Shown piece by piece: positions 1 to 13,003 of a stretch of DNA of 64,000 bases; position 1 is the stretch's first letter, and each line of letters starts with the position of its first letter. The stretch covers positions 97,269,187 to 97,333,186 of the forward strand of contig CM066732.1 of NCBI GenBank assembly GCA_033961575.1, read 5' to 3'. The notes below the pieces were generated by a model. It was not told the DNA's origin, did no database searches, and worked only from the letters and a program-made list of their open reading frames with translations. Both the position numbers and the translations under genes were made by a program. Source of the stretch: Aselliscus stoliczkanus. Taxonomy: Eukaryota; Chordata; Mammalia; Chiroptera; Hipposideridae.

Positions 1-484
<484 letters not shown>

Positions 485-739
485 CTATGGAAATCAAACA
501 AATGCTTTCAATGTGGAAACGATGGGGGATTATTCATTTATCATTAAAATGTTTTGATTGAAATACCAAGAATTTAACCCAAATTGTGATTCTTTTAAGA
601 TAATGCATTAACATTTCACACAAACTTAAGAATAACCAATCTCTGAACATATTATGTCATGTTTCACTTTGTTTCTGATGTCATAACAAAAATTAATTTT
701 GATTATTTTAAAAGATATAAAATATATTTACCTAGAGCA

Positions 740-935
740 ATCACTCCTCATTACTGCCTAATACACAAAAACTACAAACTACTTAACTTCTCTGTGTTAC
801 AGTTTCCTAATAAAATGGGGCCAATAATACCAACCTCACAGTGATATGTGAAGATGAAATAGGATCCATTTAAAGTGTTTAGAATATTGTCTGGCACGCA
901 GTGCATACTCAATAAATGCTAATTATTTTTATTAT
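740..935 (+). mobile_element. MIR SINE fragment
   Basis: It has the typical MIR order: a stretch like CAGTTTCCTAATAAAATGG, a GAAGATGAAATAGG-type stretch, then TGTCTGGCACGCAGTGCATA and CTCAATAAATGCTAATTATT. It is an old, diverged copy without recognisable target duplications. Confidence 0.65.
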
Positions 936-1004
936 GAACAAAAATGATATGAAACGCACTATTTCTTATAGCAGAAGATAAAAATAATGAATGTATCTAG
1001 CCTG

Positions 1005-1185
1005 CGTATTTACATTCACGATTGCATTTAATCCTCATAGCACCCTAAATAGAAGTTGTTATTTCTGTTTTAGAGATAAGGAAACTAAGGCTCAAAGAGT
1101 TTAAATAATGCTAACGTGTTAAGGTAAAGCTGGTTTTCAAATCTCTGTCTGTCTGACTCCAAAGTGTTCATTTTCTACCTCACAG
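1005..1185 (-). mobile_element. MIR-type SINE fragment (antisense)
   Basis: The order TTTAATCCTCATAGCACCC, TTTTAGAGATAAGGAAACTA, GGCTCAAAGAG, then CTGTCTGACTCC is the reverse orientation of the MIR consensus. It is strongly diverged, so the subfamily is not assigned. Confidence 0.6.
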
Positions 1186-2244
1186 CGCTGTTCCACCCAG
1201 AGGTTCCTTGTTGCCTAGGTAACATACCAGTAACCTGATGAAAAGGCCGAGTTACAATGCTGCATGCAGTTCTACCTCTCAAAGAATGGAAATTGGCGCC
1301 TATATCTCAAGGAAATTTAAATAGTCAATCTCTCTACTGCCAAAATTTTGTGGTGTGTGTTTGGGATTAATATCACTAATAACATCACCTCAACTACACA
1401 GTTGATTGACTTTTTTAAAAGTAATAAATTCTTAAATTACTTAAGTACCATTTAAAACAAAATATTAAATAGCACTCAAGAAATCAAAGAACTGAAAAAT
1501 TACAGGAAAATCCGGAGCATTTCAAACTTTGGATCTTCTTTAAAAATACAGTTTCTGTATAGCATAAATTGGTAGTTATCTTTATTGCTTTTTTTAGTGT
1601 TAGGGGAATCTGTTTTCTATATCCTCAGCAAACGTAAAATAAGTGCTAATCTAGAGCAATGACCTCTTAAATCCCATGAGAGTACTAATAAATTTTATTA
1701 GTATTCCAATAATTTTTTCTTCAAAAATTAACTTTGTCAAAATATAATACTGTAACTTTATTTGCGAACAACTTCCACCATCATAAGAGCTTTCTGAAAG
1801 GAAATCAGTTAAACTGAATTTATATTAGTAATGACTTTAAAATTTTAAGTCTTTTGAAATGTAAATCTAAGGTATCAATTTACAAAATCTGACAAGATAA
1901 ATACAAGGCTCACAAGAATATGGGGAAACAGTTATTAACACGGTAAATGCACACAGGTTTGAACCACCAAATTATACTTTAGAGTAAACACTACAAGTGG
2001 TTATTTTTATAGAGAAAAATTGAAAATAATCTATATGTCCATTAATAAATAATAAATAAACAGGTCAATAAATCATGGTACAGTCATCTTACTGTTTGAT
2101 ATGGAACCACTAAAAAAAGACAACTATATATAGTAATTTGAAATGAATATTAAGAAAAAGCTCATTCATTTTTTAAGTAATTGTATAAATTTAACATTAT
2201 CCAAATAAAATGTAAATGATTTTAGTTATTAAAAATTTGAAACA

Positions 2245-2356
2245 GGGGCTGGCCGAGTGGCGCGGTGGTTAAGCGCTGGCTTGGGAAGCCAGCGGCCCTG
2301 ATTCAGGTCCCACATATGAGGGCCAGTGACACTGCTCTCAAAAAAAAAAAAAAAAA
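2245..2356 (+). mobile_element. Type S tRNA-derived SINE (Rhin-1-like)
   Basis: The head GGGGCTGGCCGAGTGGCGCG is followed by an A-box-like segment with GTGGTTAAGCGC and a degraded B-box region, then CAGTGACACTGCTCTC and a 17-base A run. The flanking near-repeat TTTGAAACA / TTGAAACA is the likely target duplication. Confidence 0.85.
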
Positions 2357-2769
2357 TTGAAACATACTTAAAAGGAGAGAAAATAATATAATGAACACTC
2401 ATATACCTACGTATCACCCAGAATTAATAATGGTCAATTCATGGCCAATCTTGTTTCATTGGTTATCCATCTTCCCCCCACCCCCACACACAACACATAC
2501 CCTTCTCCCTTCCCATACACGTGCTGGATTGTTTTCATGTAAATCCCAATCATATCATTTCATCTACATATATTAAAAAGTGCATATGAGCAAAGAGATG
2601 GAAATATAAAAGGTTATTAGTAATTCTATTATCAAAAATTCAAATTGGAAATATCAATATGAACCATAATATATTTTTTAAAAAAAAGCATATGATGAAC
2701 CCATCCACTTGAAAGAATTTAAAACAATGACCAACCCAATTGTAGCAGGCATCCACAGTATCTAGAGTG

Positions 2770-4235
2770 TGGTCTCTAAATACTATTTCCGATTAATAGG
2801 AATCAGGGCTTAATGGAGAAATGGAGAAATGGATGGAGCATGAAATATATGAGCCAGGTACACAATGTTGTACCAGAAAGCAAGGATGCTAGCAAAGACT
2901 GTGGCAGTCTAGTCCTGTCAAAATGAATCAGGATCCAACATGAAGCAAGTCCTGCTAGCCAAAGATGGGATAATTTGAACATTAAAAAGAAAAACAAGTG
3001 CAATGACTGAAAGACATAAAATATATTAAATCTATGAAGTTGCAACTACAGTTTTAAAAAACAGAAATCTAACTAGTCCCCCTTAGGGAACCAACTCATT
3101 CTTCTAAAAACTAGTAAATAAAAGAATCAATCATTGGTCTTGTCATTCCTGTATGAATTGTACCTCAGGATAACCTAACAGTTGGGTGAAGTGCTTTTTG
3201 TTTTTGTTTTTTGTTTTGTTTTTGTTTTTTTTGAGGGCAGTGTCACTGGCCCTCATATGTGGGACCCAACCGGGGCTGCTGGCTTCCCAAGCCAGCTCTT
3301 AACCACCGCGCCACTCGACCGGCCCAAGTGAAGTGCTTTCTAAATAATTACAGCTAATAAATGAAGAAGACACAAGGAAATTAGAGTAGTACCATTTGTA
3401 GCCCCACTGAAGTAATGGATCTAGGAATAATTACTAATGGGTTGATAAAACCTAAGAAAAAACCTACTGGAAACTAAAATGAATGAATCAGGCCGACAGT
3501 CCCTGAACCTCACTGATGACATTCCTAAAAGAGAGACAATCAGACACCACCTACTGATGTGATGCAATATGAAGCACAAAACTCACTTCTAAAGTATTCC
3601 AACCAAATAAAACAAAACTGGATCTAATCCAGTTTATAGAAAATAGAGGGGATAGAAGAACATGTTAAATATCACAGTGAGACAATCAGCAAAATCCAGA
3701 ATATGGGAACTTCTGCATGACAAATGTCTACATTTTTTCAATGACAATAAAAACAACAAAAAGAAGCCTGTACCAAAAAAAAAAAAAGAGGGAACCTATA
3801 GCAGTAAAAGAGGCTTAAGAGATATATCTACTAAATGCAATGTGTGAACCCTGTATGGAATCAGATGCAAATAAAACAAATACTAACAACAATAACAAAA
3901 AAAATGAAAAGGGAGACATCATCAAGGTAATCTGAAGACTGACTTGATATTTAATGCTATTATTTAGGAATTATTGTATATTGTGGTTAAGATGGAAAAA
4001 AGGAACACCTAACTCTTAGAAATATTTATTGATATATATTTACAGATAAAATATGCCTTGGATTTGCTTGGAAATAATTTGGGGACGGAGAGAAGGAGAA
4101 TATACGTGGCACGAGATTGCCATATATTGATAATTATTGATGGCAGGTGATGAGTACATGAGTGTTCATTATACTCTTCTCTCTACTTTCGTATATGTCT
4201 AAATTTTTCCATAATAAAAAAGTTTAAAAAAAATA
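2770..4235 (+). mobile_element. L1/HAL1-type 3' sequence
   Basis: The segment contains landmarks shared with 31.0-31.7, 39.7-40.9 and 42.9-44.0 kb: TTTGAACATTAAAAAG, ACTAGTAAATAAAAGAATCA, a TACCTCAGGATAACC stretch, ACAGCTAATAAATGAAGAAG, and the terminal GGTGATGAGTACATGAGTGT followed by TTTTTCCATAATAAAAAAG. That terminus matches L1M/HAL1-type 3' ends as I know them. It is interrupted by the SINE at 3200-3325 and carries no ORF. Confidence 0.6.
3200..3325 (-). mobile_element. Type S SINE, minus orientation
   Basis: It reads TTTG/T-rich tail, GAGGGCAGTGTCACTGGCCC, CCCAACCGGGGCTGC, CTTAACCACCGCGCCACTCG, ACCGGCCC, which is the exact reverse of the type S head. The flanks carry a GTGAAGTGCTTT duplication (3186-3197 and just after 3326). 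The (TTTTG)n tail is a modified A tail. It lies inside the L1/HAL1-type block. Confidence 0.85.
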
Positions 4236-4245
4236 CGGCAATTCT

Positions 4246-4355
4246 GGGCCCGGCCGAGTGGCGTGGGGGTTAAGCGCTGGCTTGGGAGGCCACGGCCCCG
4301 GTTCGGTCCCACATATGAGGGCCAGTGACACTGCCCTCAAAAAAACCCAAAAAAA
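4246..4355 (+). mobile_element. Type S SINE
   Basis: GGGCCCGGCCGAGTGGCGTG starts the copy, which ends in CACTGCCCTC and an interrupted A tail. It is flanked by the imperfect duplication ACGGCAATTCT / ATGGCAATTCT. It landed immediately downstream of the AT-rich end of the L1/HAL1-type element. Confidence 0.88.
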
Positions 4356-4580
4356 TGGCAATTCTGACATTAGGCAATCTAGAGCTACATCTGTACTGGA
4401 TACAGGATTCAAACTATTTTTGCCTTTCCCAAAGTGATATGCTTATCACAAAACATCACCCTTTGGCTATACTAAGGATGCTCATGTAAAGCCTCAATGG
4501 TGAAAGGATATTAAATGAGACCTGGACAAGGTCTTGCCAATAGAAAGGAGAAAAGAAATATGTAAAACTGTTTGAGCCCT

Positions 4581-5556
4581 GGGCTGGCCAAGTGGGCCGT
4601 TGGTTAAGAGTTGGCTTGGGATGCCAGCGGCCCCGGTTTGGATCCCACATATGAGAATCAGTGACACTGCCCTCTAAAAAAAATAAAAAAAATAAAAAGC
4701 TGGCGTGGGATGCCAGTGGCCCTGGTTTGGATCCCACATATGAAGGCCAGTGACACTGCCCTTTACAGCTAAGATGGTGAACAACAGCTCGACCTGGAGC
4801 TGGGCTGATGTGAGTCTCCAGGATGACATAGCTGCAGCCCCTGCTGCAGTGGGCTGCCATAGGCTACAGTAAGTGGCCAGCAGCCAGCGTGAGCTGCCAA
4901 GAGTCGCTGTGAACGACCGTCCAGAGGCTGGCGACTGATCCGCCTCACCTGAGAAGAGCACAATGATCACAATACCAACATGGGCCAGTGAAGCAATGTC
5001 CTCCACAACTAGATTGAAGAACAAAAAGGACAGCAACTTATCTGTTCCCTTTCCCTGGCTCCCCAATACTGTTCCCCTCCCCCAATTCCCCAATAGAAAC
5101 TTTTTTAAAAATAAAAAGAGTTGGCTTGAAACACCAGCTCTGAGCAGCAGGGCCCCAGTTTGGATCCCACATGGGCCAGTGATGCTGTACCCTATACAGC
5201 TAAGATGGTGAACAACGGCTGAACCTGGAGCTGGGCTCCCGAGTTGCCAACGATGGCATAGGTTGCAGCCACTGTTGCAGTGAGATGCTGTAAGCTACCA
5301 TGAGTGGCTGGAAGCCAGTGTGAGTGGCCGGCAGCCGGCGTGAGCCGCCGTGAGCAGCAGTCCAATGACCAGTGACTGACTGCCTCCCCGGGGAAGAGCG
5401 CAATGACAATACCAACATGGGCCAGTGAAGCAATGTCCTCCACAACTAGACTGAAGAACAAAATGACAGCAACTTGTCTGTTCCCCTTCCCCGATTCCCC
5501 AACACTATTCCCCTCCCCCAACTCCCTAATAAAATCTTTAAAAAAAATAAATAAAT
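4581..5556 (+). mobile_element. Head-to-tail three-unit SINE array (S + L + L)
   Basis: Three units lie in tandem. 4581-4697 is a type S unit with its A-rich tail. 4698-5118 is a type L unit lacking the first part of its head (starts AGCTGGCGTGGGATGCCAG). 5119-5556 is another type L unit, also headless (starts GTTGGCTTGAAACACCAG). Both L units have the pyrimidine-rich CCCCAATTCCCCAATA segment before their A-rich ends. Only the outside of the array carries a target duplication: AAACTGTTTGAGCCCT at 4565-4580 and AAACTGCTTGAGCCCT at 5557-5572 (15 of 16 match). This suggests the whole array was inserted as one RNA. Antisense ORFs in it are shared by every type L copy and are not genes. Confidence 0.85.
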
Positions 5557-6234
5557 AAACTGCTTGAGCCCTATAACATTTTAAGACCCACTATAATAGT
5601 AAATAGCTAGAATTTCTACAACAGAGATAGGATTTATTCCTTAAAATTTTTAAGACAGATATATAATTGAATTGCCAGGAAGGAAAGAGTCAAGTTAACT
5701 TAAGAATAATGAGTTTAGGGTTTTTACAAGAAATTAGGAATGTAAGTGAGAAGCTGGGTCTGATATGTAAATTTGATCAAAATATACAGGGCAATAGTAG
5801 TTATCTTTAACATATCAAGAGAGTCCCCTCTGGTAGTTACATGAACTTTAGCCTTGTCCCAAACCAAGTCAACCATAACTGTAGGGGCAGGGATAGTTAG
5901 TGGGGGTTAATTTTCTTACGACAGGAAAAAACAGCATTCGAATTAAATGGAAAGGTTATTGGACAAGTCCATAGGAGCTTGCCAAATGCCACAAAAGCCA
6001 TTATTATCTGATATACACCAGTCTCCTTAGTTTTCCCAGACAAAGAGCTTTTCCATTTCCAGAATTTGAGATTATGTAAGTGCAAACAATAAAAACAAGT
6101 ATGTGCTGAGACTGAGAGGCTGTACAGACTGAAAAAGCTCCTGTCCATATTTTCCAGTGAGTAGAAACCTAAGGACAAAACTGGAGAGTTTTCTCTAATT
6201 GTGCCAAGAATACTGGCCTCGGGTTTTCACCAAG

Positions 6235-6375
6235 CCCTAACACTCATCAAATTAGTCAGTCCCAGACAAACCACAAACCTCGTGAGCCTCAGCCTCTTCA
6301 TTTGCATGAGGATAAAACCTGTCCTATCTACTCCATGGGGATATGATGACAATCAAATAAGATGTATATAAATCC
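6235..6375 (+). mobile_element. Probable MIR fragment
   Basis: CCTCAGCCTCTTCATTTGCA, followed by GAGGATAAAACC and TGATGACAATCAAATAAGAT, follows the MIR core-to-3' order with heavy divergence. Confidence 0.45.
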
Positions 6376-6788
6376 AGATGAAAACTATAAAATATCATAC
6401 AAAAAGCCTCAATTATTATCCAAAGTGAGAAAAAGCAGGGTCCATACAAATAATCTAAAAAGATACAGGAATAGCTGCTTCAAGATACTGGTTCAAGGGA
6501 CAGTGAATCACATGACTCAAAGACTTGAAGAGAGATTCATATCTGTAAATCTAAATCAAATGCTGAAGGCTAGCTGAGGGAAACAAGAAAAGCCTTCTGA
6601 TGAGAAGAGGAAGCATTTAGGCCAAGATCTATGTCTCTGAAAGCACTGCTTTGTAGTTAAGATGAAAGAAAATTAAAAAAAACCAAATGCCCCAAACAGA
6701 TTTTGCTCAAGATGAAAGAAAACCCTGAGAACTCTAAGTTGCAAGGTGAACCATGGCTTTTACACTTTGAGGATGACTAGTCCTGAGG

Positions 6789-6804
6789 GTGTGTGTGTGT
6801 GTGT
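6789..6804. repeat. (TG)n microsatellite
   Basis: A pure TG run of eight units. It is short and in an otherwise unannotated intron segment. Confidence 0.9.
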
Positions 6805-7358
6805 TCAGGGGCAGAGGTAGGTGTCGGAATGGGGTGGTTTCCCTCTCCTCTCTGCTGCAGTCATTATTCCAATATTCCCTTTCTGAATTTCTTTCTCTGC
6901 TACTCCAACCTAATTCTACTTTCCATCTAAAAGACAGGGAACAGAGCAATGTTAATGGATGAAAAGAGAAAGAGGAATGGCATTTCTCCTTTACCTCAAC
7001 TAATGCTTCAATTTTCAAGCAGTCAAGGTTGGTACTGAAGCTCACAAATGGAAAACCAGAGTTTTTAAGGTGATGAAGGGTGGAATGGCAAAAGACAGGG
7101 AAAGGGCAAGACTCACATTATATCCAACAATCCATGTAGGCATTGAAAACTTTGCAATGGTGACAATTAGTAACAATGTGGATCAACTAAAATAGTCGAC
7201 ATGGACAACCCTTCCATCTTTGGAAAAACCTGTATCATGTCTGTTTAAATAAAGTTTCATCTGCATAGTATAAACCATTCTGAGACGATACCAGGCTATT
7301 GTTAACTTTATTTATATCCACTGTAATTAGGTACTTTGATCAAAATTGAAAAATTTTA

Positions 7359-7508
<150 letters not shown>

Positions 7509-7609
7509 TTATAAAAATTTAGTATTTGTTTTTCTGTATAATATTTTATGATGAATATAAAGATCCTGTATTAAGGATCTTTAGGAAATCTGCATTATTC
7601 AAATTTTCT

Positions 7610-7690
7610 ATCCACCTTCCCCCAGATCCTACACTGCTCATTGAGTAGGCAAATAAATGTTGACTGAATGAATAAATACACAAAAGAATG
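7610..7690 (+). mobile_element. Possible L2 3' end
   Basis: GGCAAATAAATGTTGACTGA followed by ATGAATAAATAC resembles the L2 terminus (AATAAATGTTTGTTGAATGAATGAATG). It is short and diverged. Confidence 0.4.
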
Positions 7691-7794
7691 AGGGAACAAA
7701 TTAATGATAATTTATTTAGGAAGAAAAGAATTAGAGGTCATTTCAGGTCAACTTCCCAGATATTATACATATGAAAGCACAGAAGATCCATATA

Positions 7795-7905
7795 TAAGAA
7801 CTATGTAGTGATATAAATCCTGAGTTTTAGATATGGTCTGCCATTCACCATTATAAGACTTCGGTGAGTTAATCTTTCTGGGCCTCATTTATCTGAATGA
7901 ATTAG
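7795..7905 (+). mobile_element. Possible MIR fragment
   Basis: The segment contains GACTTCGGTGAGTTAATCTT and TCTGGGCCTCATTTATCTGA, resembling the MIR core (tcacttaacctctctgagcctcagttt). The call is weak because only this part is recognisable. Confidence 0.4.
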
Positions 7906-7907
7906 CT

Positions 7908-8378
7908 CAGTGGTTTTCAACCCGAGTTCTACATGTAAAATCCAAGGAGGTGCTGCCTAGGGTGCAGAGGGAAGAAGTGGAACAGGCAGAAATCAAGGGT
8001 TCTGACTCTGATTCAACAAAAGCAAATAAAGCTCTTAAAAGAGGATCAAGACGAGTGGGCTCCAGAGCCAGAAGAGGGCATGTGACTGGGGCACAGTGAA
8101 TGAAGGGAGGGAAAACAGAATGAGATGGTCTGGGAGAAGCAGGCAGGCACCTGATCTGAAGGGTCCTGGACTCCATGATAAGGAATCTGAACCACAAGTA
8201 CAGATCAATGTTTGCTAACCCTGCCTGCTTATTAAAATCATCTGGGAAATTTTTGGTGATTCCTAAACTCTGTACTGATTCAGAATCTGTGGGGGAATAT
8301 ACAGGATAGCAACTTTTCAAAAATTCCCTAAATGATCTAAAAGCAGATGGGCCGTGGATGGATATTTGAAAACTACTG
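7908..8378. mobile_element. hAT/Charlie-like DNA transposon remnant
   Basis: It opens with CAGTGGTTTTCAACC and closes with the inverted match GGATATTTGAAAACTACTG (reverse complement CAGTAGTTTTCAA; 12 of 13 match). TTAAAATCATCTGGGAAATT and TTCAGAATCTGTGGGGG near the right end resemble MER5A-type elements. No 8-bp target duplication was evident, so the segment may combine two elements. The 137-codon ORF on the minus strand here is not a gene. Confidence 0.5.
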
Positions 8379-11108
8379 TTGGGTAAAGAGACAGATTTTT
8401 AAAAAAGGAAAAACATACTTAAAACACTGCATTTTAGAACCTCACCATAATGGCAATAAGGAAGATAGGCTATAGAGAGTTCACTCTAGGAAGCAGAAAG
8501 GTCACTCTGGGCATAGTTACAATATCCCAGGAAAGGGAATAAGGGTGTGAATCTTAAGTATTACAGTAGAGAGAATCAGAGAAAATAGGGTAAATTTGAG
8601 AGATACTTAAATGTACTTTTTGACTAGAAATTGGTATAATTAAATGAAAAGCTGTACCAAAATAAGAGAACATCGTAGGTTGAATAAATGTTAAAGGAAA
8701 TTAGAATGTTGAGTTTGAAGATAACCAATTGATTCAGTAGACATTGTAATTTCAAGACTGGTACTGAGACAAAAAGCTGAGCCCCAGAAATACATTACGG
8801 AATCATTAGTTCATGGAAGGTAGGTACATGGAACTATAAACTTAGATGGAAGACTGCCAAGTTGAAAGAATAAAGAAGAAGAAATTAAACTTAAGAACAG
8901 AATTCTTATAAATGCAATATTTAAAGTATGAGCAAAAATAAAAGTATCCATGAAAGAATAAGAGCCTGAGAGGTAGGAGGAAATTATGAAAAAGGGGTTT
9001 CATAGACACGAAAGGAAGAGCATTTTAAGGTGTAAGTGGCTGATGACAAGTGCTGTAGAAGGGCTGAAAAGTGCTGATTAATATAAAAAATTAGGAGATC
9101 ACTAATGAGTGGAAGGAGCAGGAGCCAGTCTCTACTAGGTTAAACAGTAAGTGGAATATGAGGGCAATCTTTGAAGAAGTTTGAGGAAGTCACAAACCAA
9201 GAGCGAGAAGGGCAAGATTTGGTAGAATGAAGTGAAATACGTGTATATCAATCACAACATTCAAAACATGAGTTTGTCCACTGACTGACTTAAATATAAA
9301 TACAATCCAGACTTATTTTAGTTAATATTTCTATATTTTTCTTTTGCATCTGGGCTATCACATTTTTCTCTCCTTTGTGCTTTGTTGAAAAGAACAGGTG
9401 AGATGGGAACAATAATTCACAATGAGTACATGTTTATCACTTCACATGTATTTTACATATGTTTGCAAAACTGTGTCATCTAGTAAATTATAGTAAGAAT
9501 GAAAGGATACATTGACAGTCAATTACCAACTTACTCTTTTTTTCAGCTTCACAGAAACAAAAAATCATTTAAATAGTATGTTCTTATTACCCATTCCACC
9601 TTCCTATCATATAACATTTAAACACAGTATCTCTATTACAAAGACATTTCAACCATCTAAAAACAAAAGGCTATACTAGATTTAACTCCTCTTGGAATGC
9701 TCTTTTAAAAACATCTTTATAATAAAGTTATACCAAAATACTATATATTTCTTTGTACTAAAATGACACAACATTTAAAAAGAAAAAAATATAAGACACC
9801 AAATAAACTGTACACCCTTTATTGGGTAACCAAAACAACAAAGTCAGTAGCAAATTTTCTAGGGCTCACTGATACATCTTCATTGCTTTAGGTAATAGCT
9901 TAATGAGCTCTTAACTCATACTTAATGGCATAGTGTACTAGTGCTCTTCTAGTTCAGATATATGCAATTTAATGAAACTACTTAATATAGTTCAATAAAT
10001 ATGTACAAATTTTTGGAAGCATGGAGAAATGGCAATTTAATTGGAACAGTAACTCTTCACCACCACTTCAGAGTAATTGTTAAAATAACTTGTTGTAATA
10101 ACATACAAACTGAGGTTTTCAAGCATGATTTGGCTTGTGTTTTAGAAAGGTAATGCTAGTTACCATTAGATGCTGATTTGTGAAAGAGATGAGAGGCAGA
10201 GAGATCAATTAGGAGGTTTAATACAATAGTCCAGGTAAAAGATGACATAAGTTCAAATTAAAGGACTGGAAGTGAGAATTTAAAGAGGAAAGATTTCAAA
10301 TTGAGCTTTAAGAGACAGAACAGACAGGTTGCAGAGAAGAGATGGAGAAAGTGAAGGAAGACTTAGCTTGAGCTAAACTGACAAGATAAACTATTGATAT
10401 ATACCAACACAAAAGGAGAGAGGATAATGATCTCTATTTTGGGGATGTTGCACTGATTTGTCTAAAGGACATGTGAGTTGTGTAAAAAATGTAGGTGTAC
10501 AGTTTAACAGAGAGGTCAACTATAGAAAGTTAATAGACCTGTGTATTGTCAATGGAGGGAAGAACTGACTGCCCAGAGAAGATGGGTAGTTTGAGAAAAC
10601 TGGACCACTTCCAGAACATCAAACATATCAGAGAAAGAAAAAGGAACTCATGCAGGAGACCGAGAAGGAAATGCGAAGCCCATGGACTTTTATATCTCAC
10701 AACTTCCATATTTCCTGTGAAGAGTTAAGCAAAATGATTTCTAAAAATGAGGGGACAGCAGGGTGGGTTATGCTTGAAGGAAATGTTAATAATTCAAAAA
10801 AAAAAGACAGAGAACCAGTTTGTTAAGCATAAAATAACATGAAGTGAGACCTAATAAATTACCATTCAGATAAAAATCCAGAGTAAAATCCAAACTACCA
10901 GAACTATAGCAATCTTTATGGTAAATTAAGACAATCTACTGGGTCATATCTAGTTAGTAAGCAAACAAAAATACCAAATGTTCCCACACGACGTCTGTGC
11001 TGCTAGATCTGATCCTGACTCTTCATAAAAATAGTTATTCAACTTCATGTACAATGAGATTGGAGGAGAGGTCCAGAAATATTACAGAATAAGTTCAAAG
11101 TCCATTTT

Positions 11109-11282
11109 TTAAAAAAATTAAAGTTTATTGGTGTGACAATGGTTAGTATGGTTACATAGGTTTCAGGTGTACAATTCTGTAATACATCATCTATATATCA
11201 CATTGTGTATTCACCACCCAGAGTCAGTTCTCCTTCGATCGCCATATATTTGATCTCGTTTACCCTCATCTACTACTCCCCT
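11109..11282 (-). mobile_element. 5'-truncated L1 3' end with target duplication
   Basis: In reverse the segment ends in the Laurasiatherian-type L1 tail: ACTCTGGGTGGTGAATACAC, CAGAATTGTACACCTGAAAC, CACCAATAAACTTTAATT and A-rich sequence. AAAGTCCATTTT flanks it exactly (11097-11108 and 11283-11294). This is a short, 5'-truncated insertion of about 174 bp. Confidence 0.85.
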
Positions 11283-11489
11283 AAAGTCCATTTTAGAAAC
11301 TTTTAGTTAATTCCCAGAATGGAAGACATCTAAATGATCTCAATGACACTTTAGAACAGGACTATCTTGTGTGGAAGTGATGTCAAACCCAAGCCAACCC
11401 TCATTTTATTCCTGATTAACTTCCATAGGTTCTCATAATTGTACATAAAGGCCCCAGAATATGTGAACTTAATTTCAGTATCTTAAGGC

Positions 11490-11594
11490 TATATTGTTTG
11501 CTTGTCTAACCCTTCGACTATAAGTACTTAAAGGGTAAGGACTGTAGTACCCAGCTCTGCATAGGGTGCTTACTAAGTGAACAGATGAGTAAGT
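11490..11594 (+). mobile_element. Probable L2 3' end
   Basis: GACTATAAGTACTTAAAGGG, TAAGGACTGTAGTACCCAGC and GGGTGCTTACTAAGTGAAC match the order of the L2 3' region (aagctccttgagggcaggg, cccagcgcctag, gtgctcaataaa). Confidence 0.45.
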
Positions 11595-11762
11595 TTTTTA
11601 TAACAGTTTTACTGAAACATTAATATACCAAAAAATTCACCCATTTAAAGTGTGAAATTCAATGGTTTTTAATATATTCACAAAGTTATGCAGCCACCAC
11701 CACAATCATTGGAACATTTTCATCAGCCCTTCCCCACCCTACCAAAAACCCATACCCCGCCC

Positions 11763-12275
11763 CTTTTTATTTTTAAAGATTTTACTGGGGAATTGGGGGA
11801 GGGGAACAGTGTTGGGGAACTGGAGGAAGGGGAACAGCCAAGTTGCTGTCCTTCAGTCTTAGTTGTGGAGGGCGCAGCTAGCGGAGCTCCAAGTCCAGTC
11901 GCGCCGCTCAGCTCAAGGCGCTGTGTTCAATTCGTTGTGGGTGGGCGTAGCCACCATCCCCATGCGGGAGTCCAACTGGCAGCCTTGTTAAGAGCGGGCG
12001 CTCTATCCCCTAAGCCACCCGGGTGGCAGCTCAGCTCAAGGTGCCGAGCTCAATCTTAGTTGCAGGTGGGCATAGCCACCATCTCTAACCAGCAACCTTG
12101 TTGTTAGGAGCATATGCTTTCACAGCTGAGCCATCCTGCCACCTGTTGGCAGCTCAGCAGCAGCTCAGCTCAGGCACAGCTCACTGGCCCATGTGGGAAT
12201 TGAACCGGCAGCCCTGTTGCTCAGAGCTCGTGCTCTTGACTAAGCTCTTAAACAACTGAGCCACTCGGCCGGCCC
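11763..12275 (-). mobile_element. Type M SINE (multi-unit), minus orientation
   Basis: Read in reverse, the copy begins GGGGCCGGCCGAGTGGCTCA and contains repeated tRNA-like modules, each with a GGATGGCTCAG-type A-box segment or its variant and a segment like GGTTCAATTCCC/ACTCCC. It then passes to the CTCCACAACTAAGACTGAAG body and CAATTCCCC tail shared with type L. CCAAAAACCCATACC / CCAAAAACCCACACC flank it. It interrupts the 3' UTR of the minus-strand L1. Confidence 0.8.
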
Positions 12276-13003
12276 CAAAAACCCACACCCTTTAATAGTC
12301 ACTTCCCAATCCTTACTTGACTCTCCCAGCTCTATGAAACCACTAAGCTACTTTCTATCTCTATAGATTTGCCTATTATGGACATTTCATATAAATGGAA
12401 TCATTCAGGAAACGATCTTTTGTGACTGGCTTCTTCTGTGACTGAGCATAATGTGTTCAGAGCTCATCCATGTTGTAGCATGTATCATTACTTCATTATT
12501 TTTCATTGTTGGTAATACTGTATTATATAGCTATATCACATTTTGTTTAGTCATTTAATCAGATGATTGTCCATTTCGTATGTTTTCATTTCTCATGGAT
12601 ACATAACTGAAGTGGAACTGCTGGAGTATTTTCCAAAGGAGCTGCAGAACTTACCATTCTTACCAGCAACATGTAAGGGTTCCAATTTCTCCCCATCCTC
12701 ATCTACTCTTGTTATTACCTATATATTTTTTTATTGTAGCCATCCTAGAAGGAGTGAGGTCGTATCTCATTATAGTTTTGATTTATATTTCCATAATGAC
12801 TAATAATGGTGAGCATCTTTTCATGAGCTTATTTGGCCTTTTGTATATCTTCTTTGGAGAAATGTCTATTGGGATCTTTTGCTGATTTTTTTTAAAATTT
12901 GGGTTATTTGTCCATTTATTATTGAGTTACACGAGTTCTTTATATAGTCTAGATAAAGTCCCATATCAGATATATGATTTGTAAATATTTTCTCCTATCA
13001 TTT

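Noticed and set aside
2770..4235. Dispersed blocks repeating at 31.0, 39.7 and 42.9 kb, considered as a local duplication
   Set aside because: The copies are diverged, share only family landmarks and end in an L1/HAL1-type 3' terminus, so they are independent old insertions.
4674..5521. Minus-strand ORFs of 109-139 codons sharing peptides such as VEDIASLAHVG
   Set aside because: The same peptide recurs in every type L SINE (also at 34828, 47429, 50906, 58097 and 60357). It is the antisense of the SINE body, and the frames open and close at random points.
7907..8320. 137-codon minus-strand ORF
   Set aside because: It coincides with a decayed hAT-like element, has no splice context and no recognisable domain.
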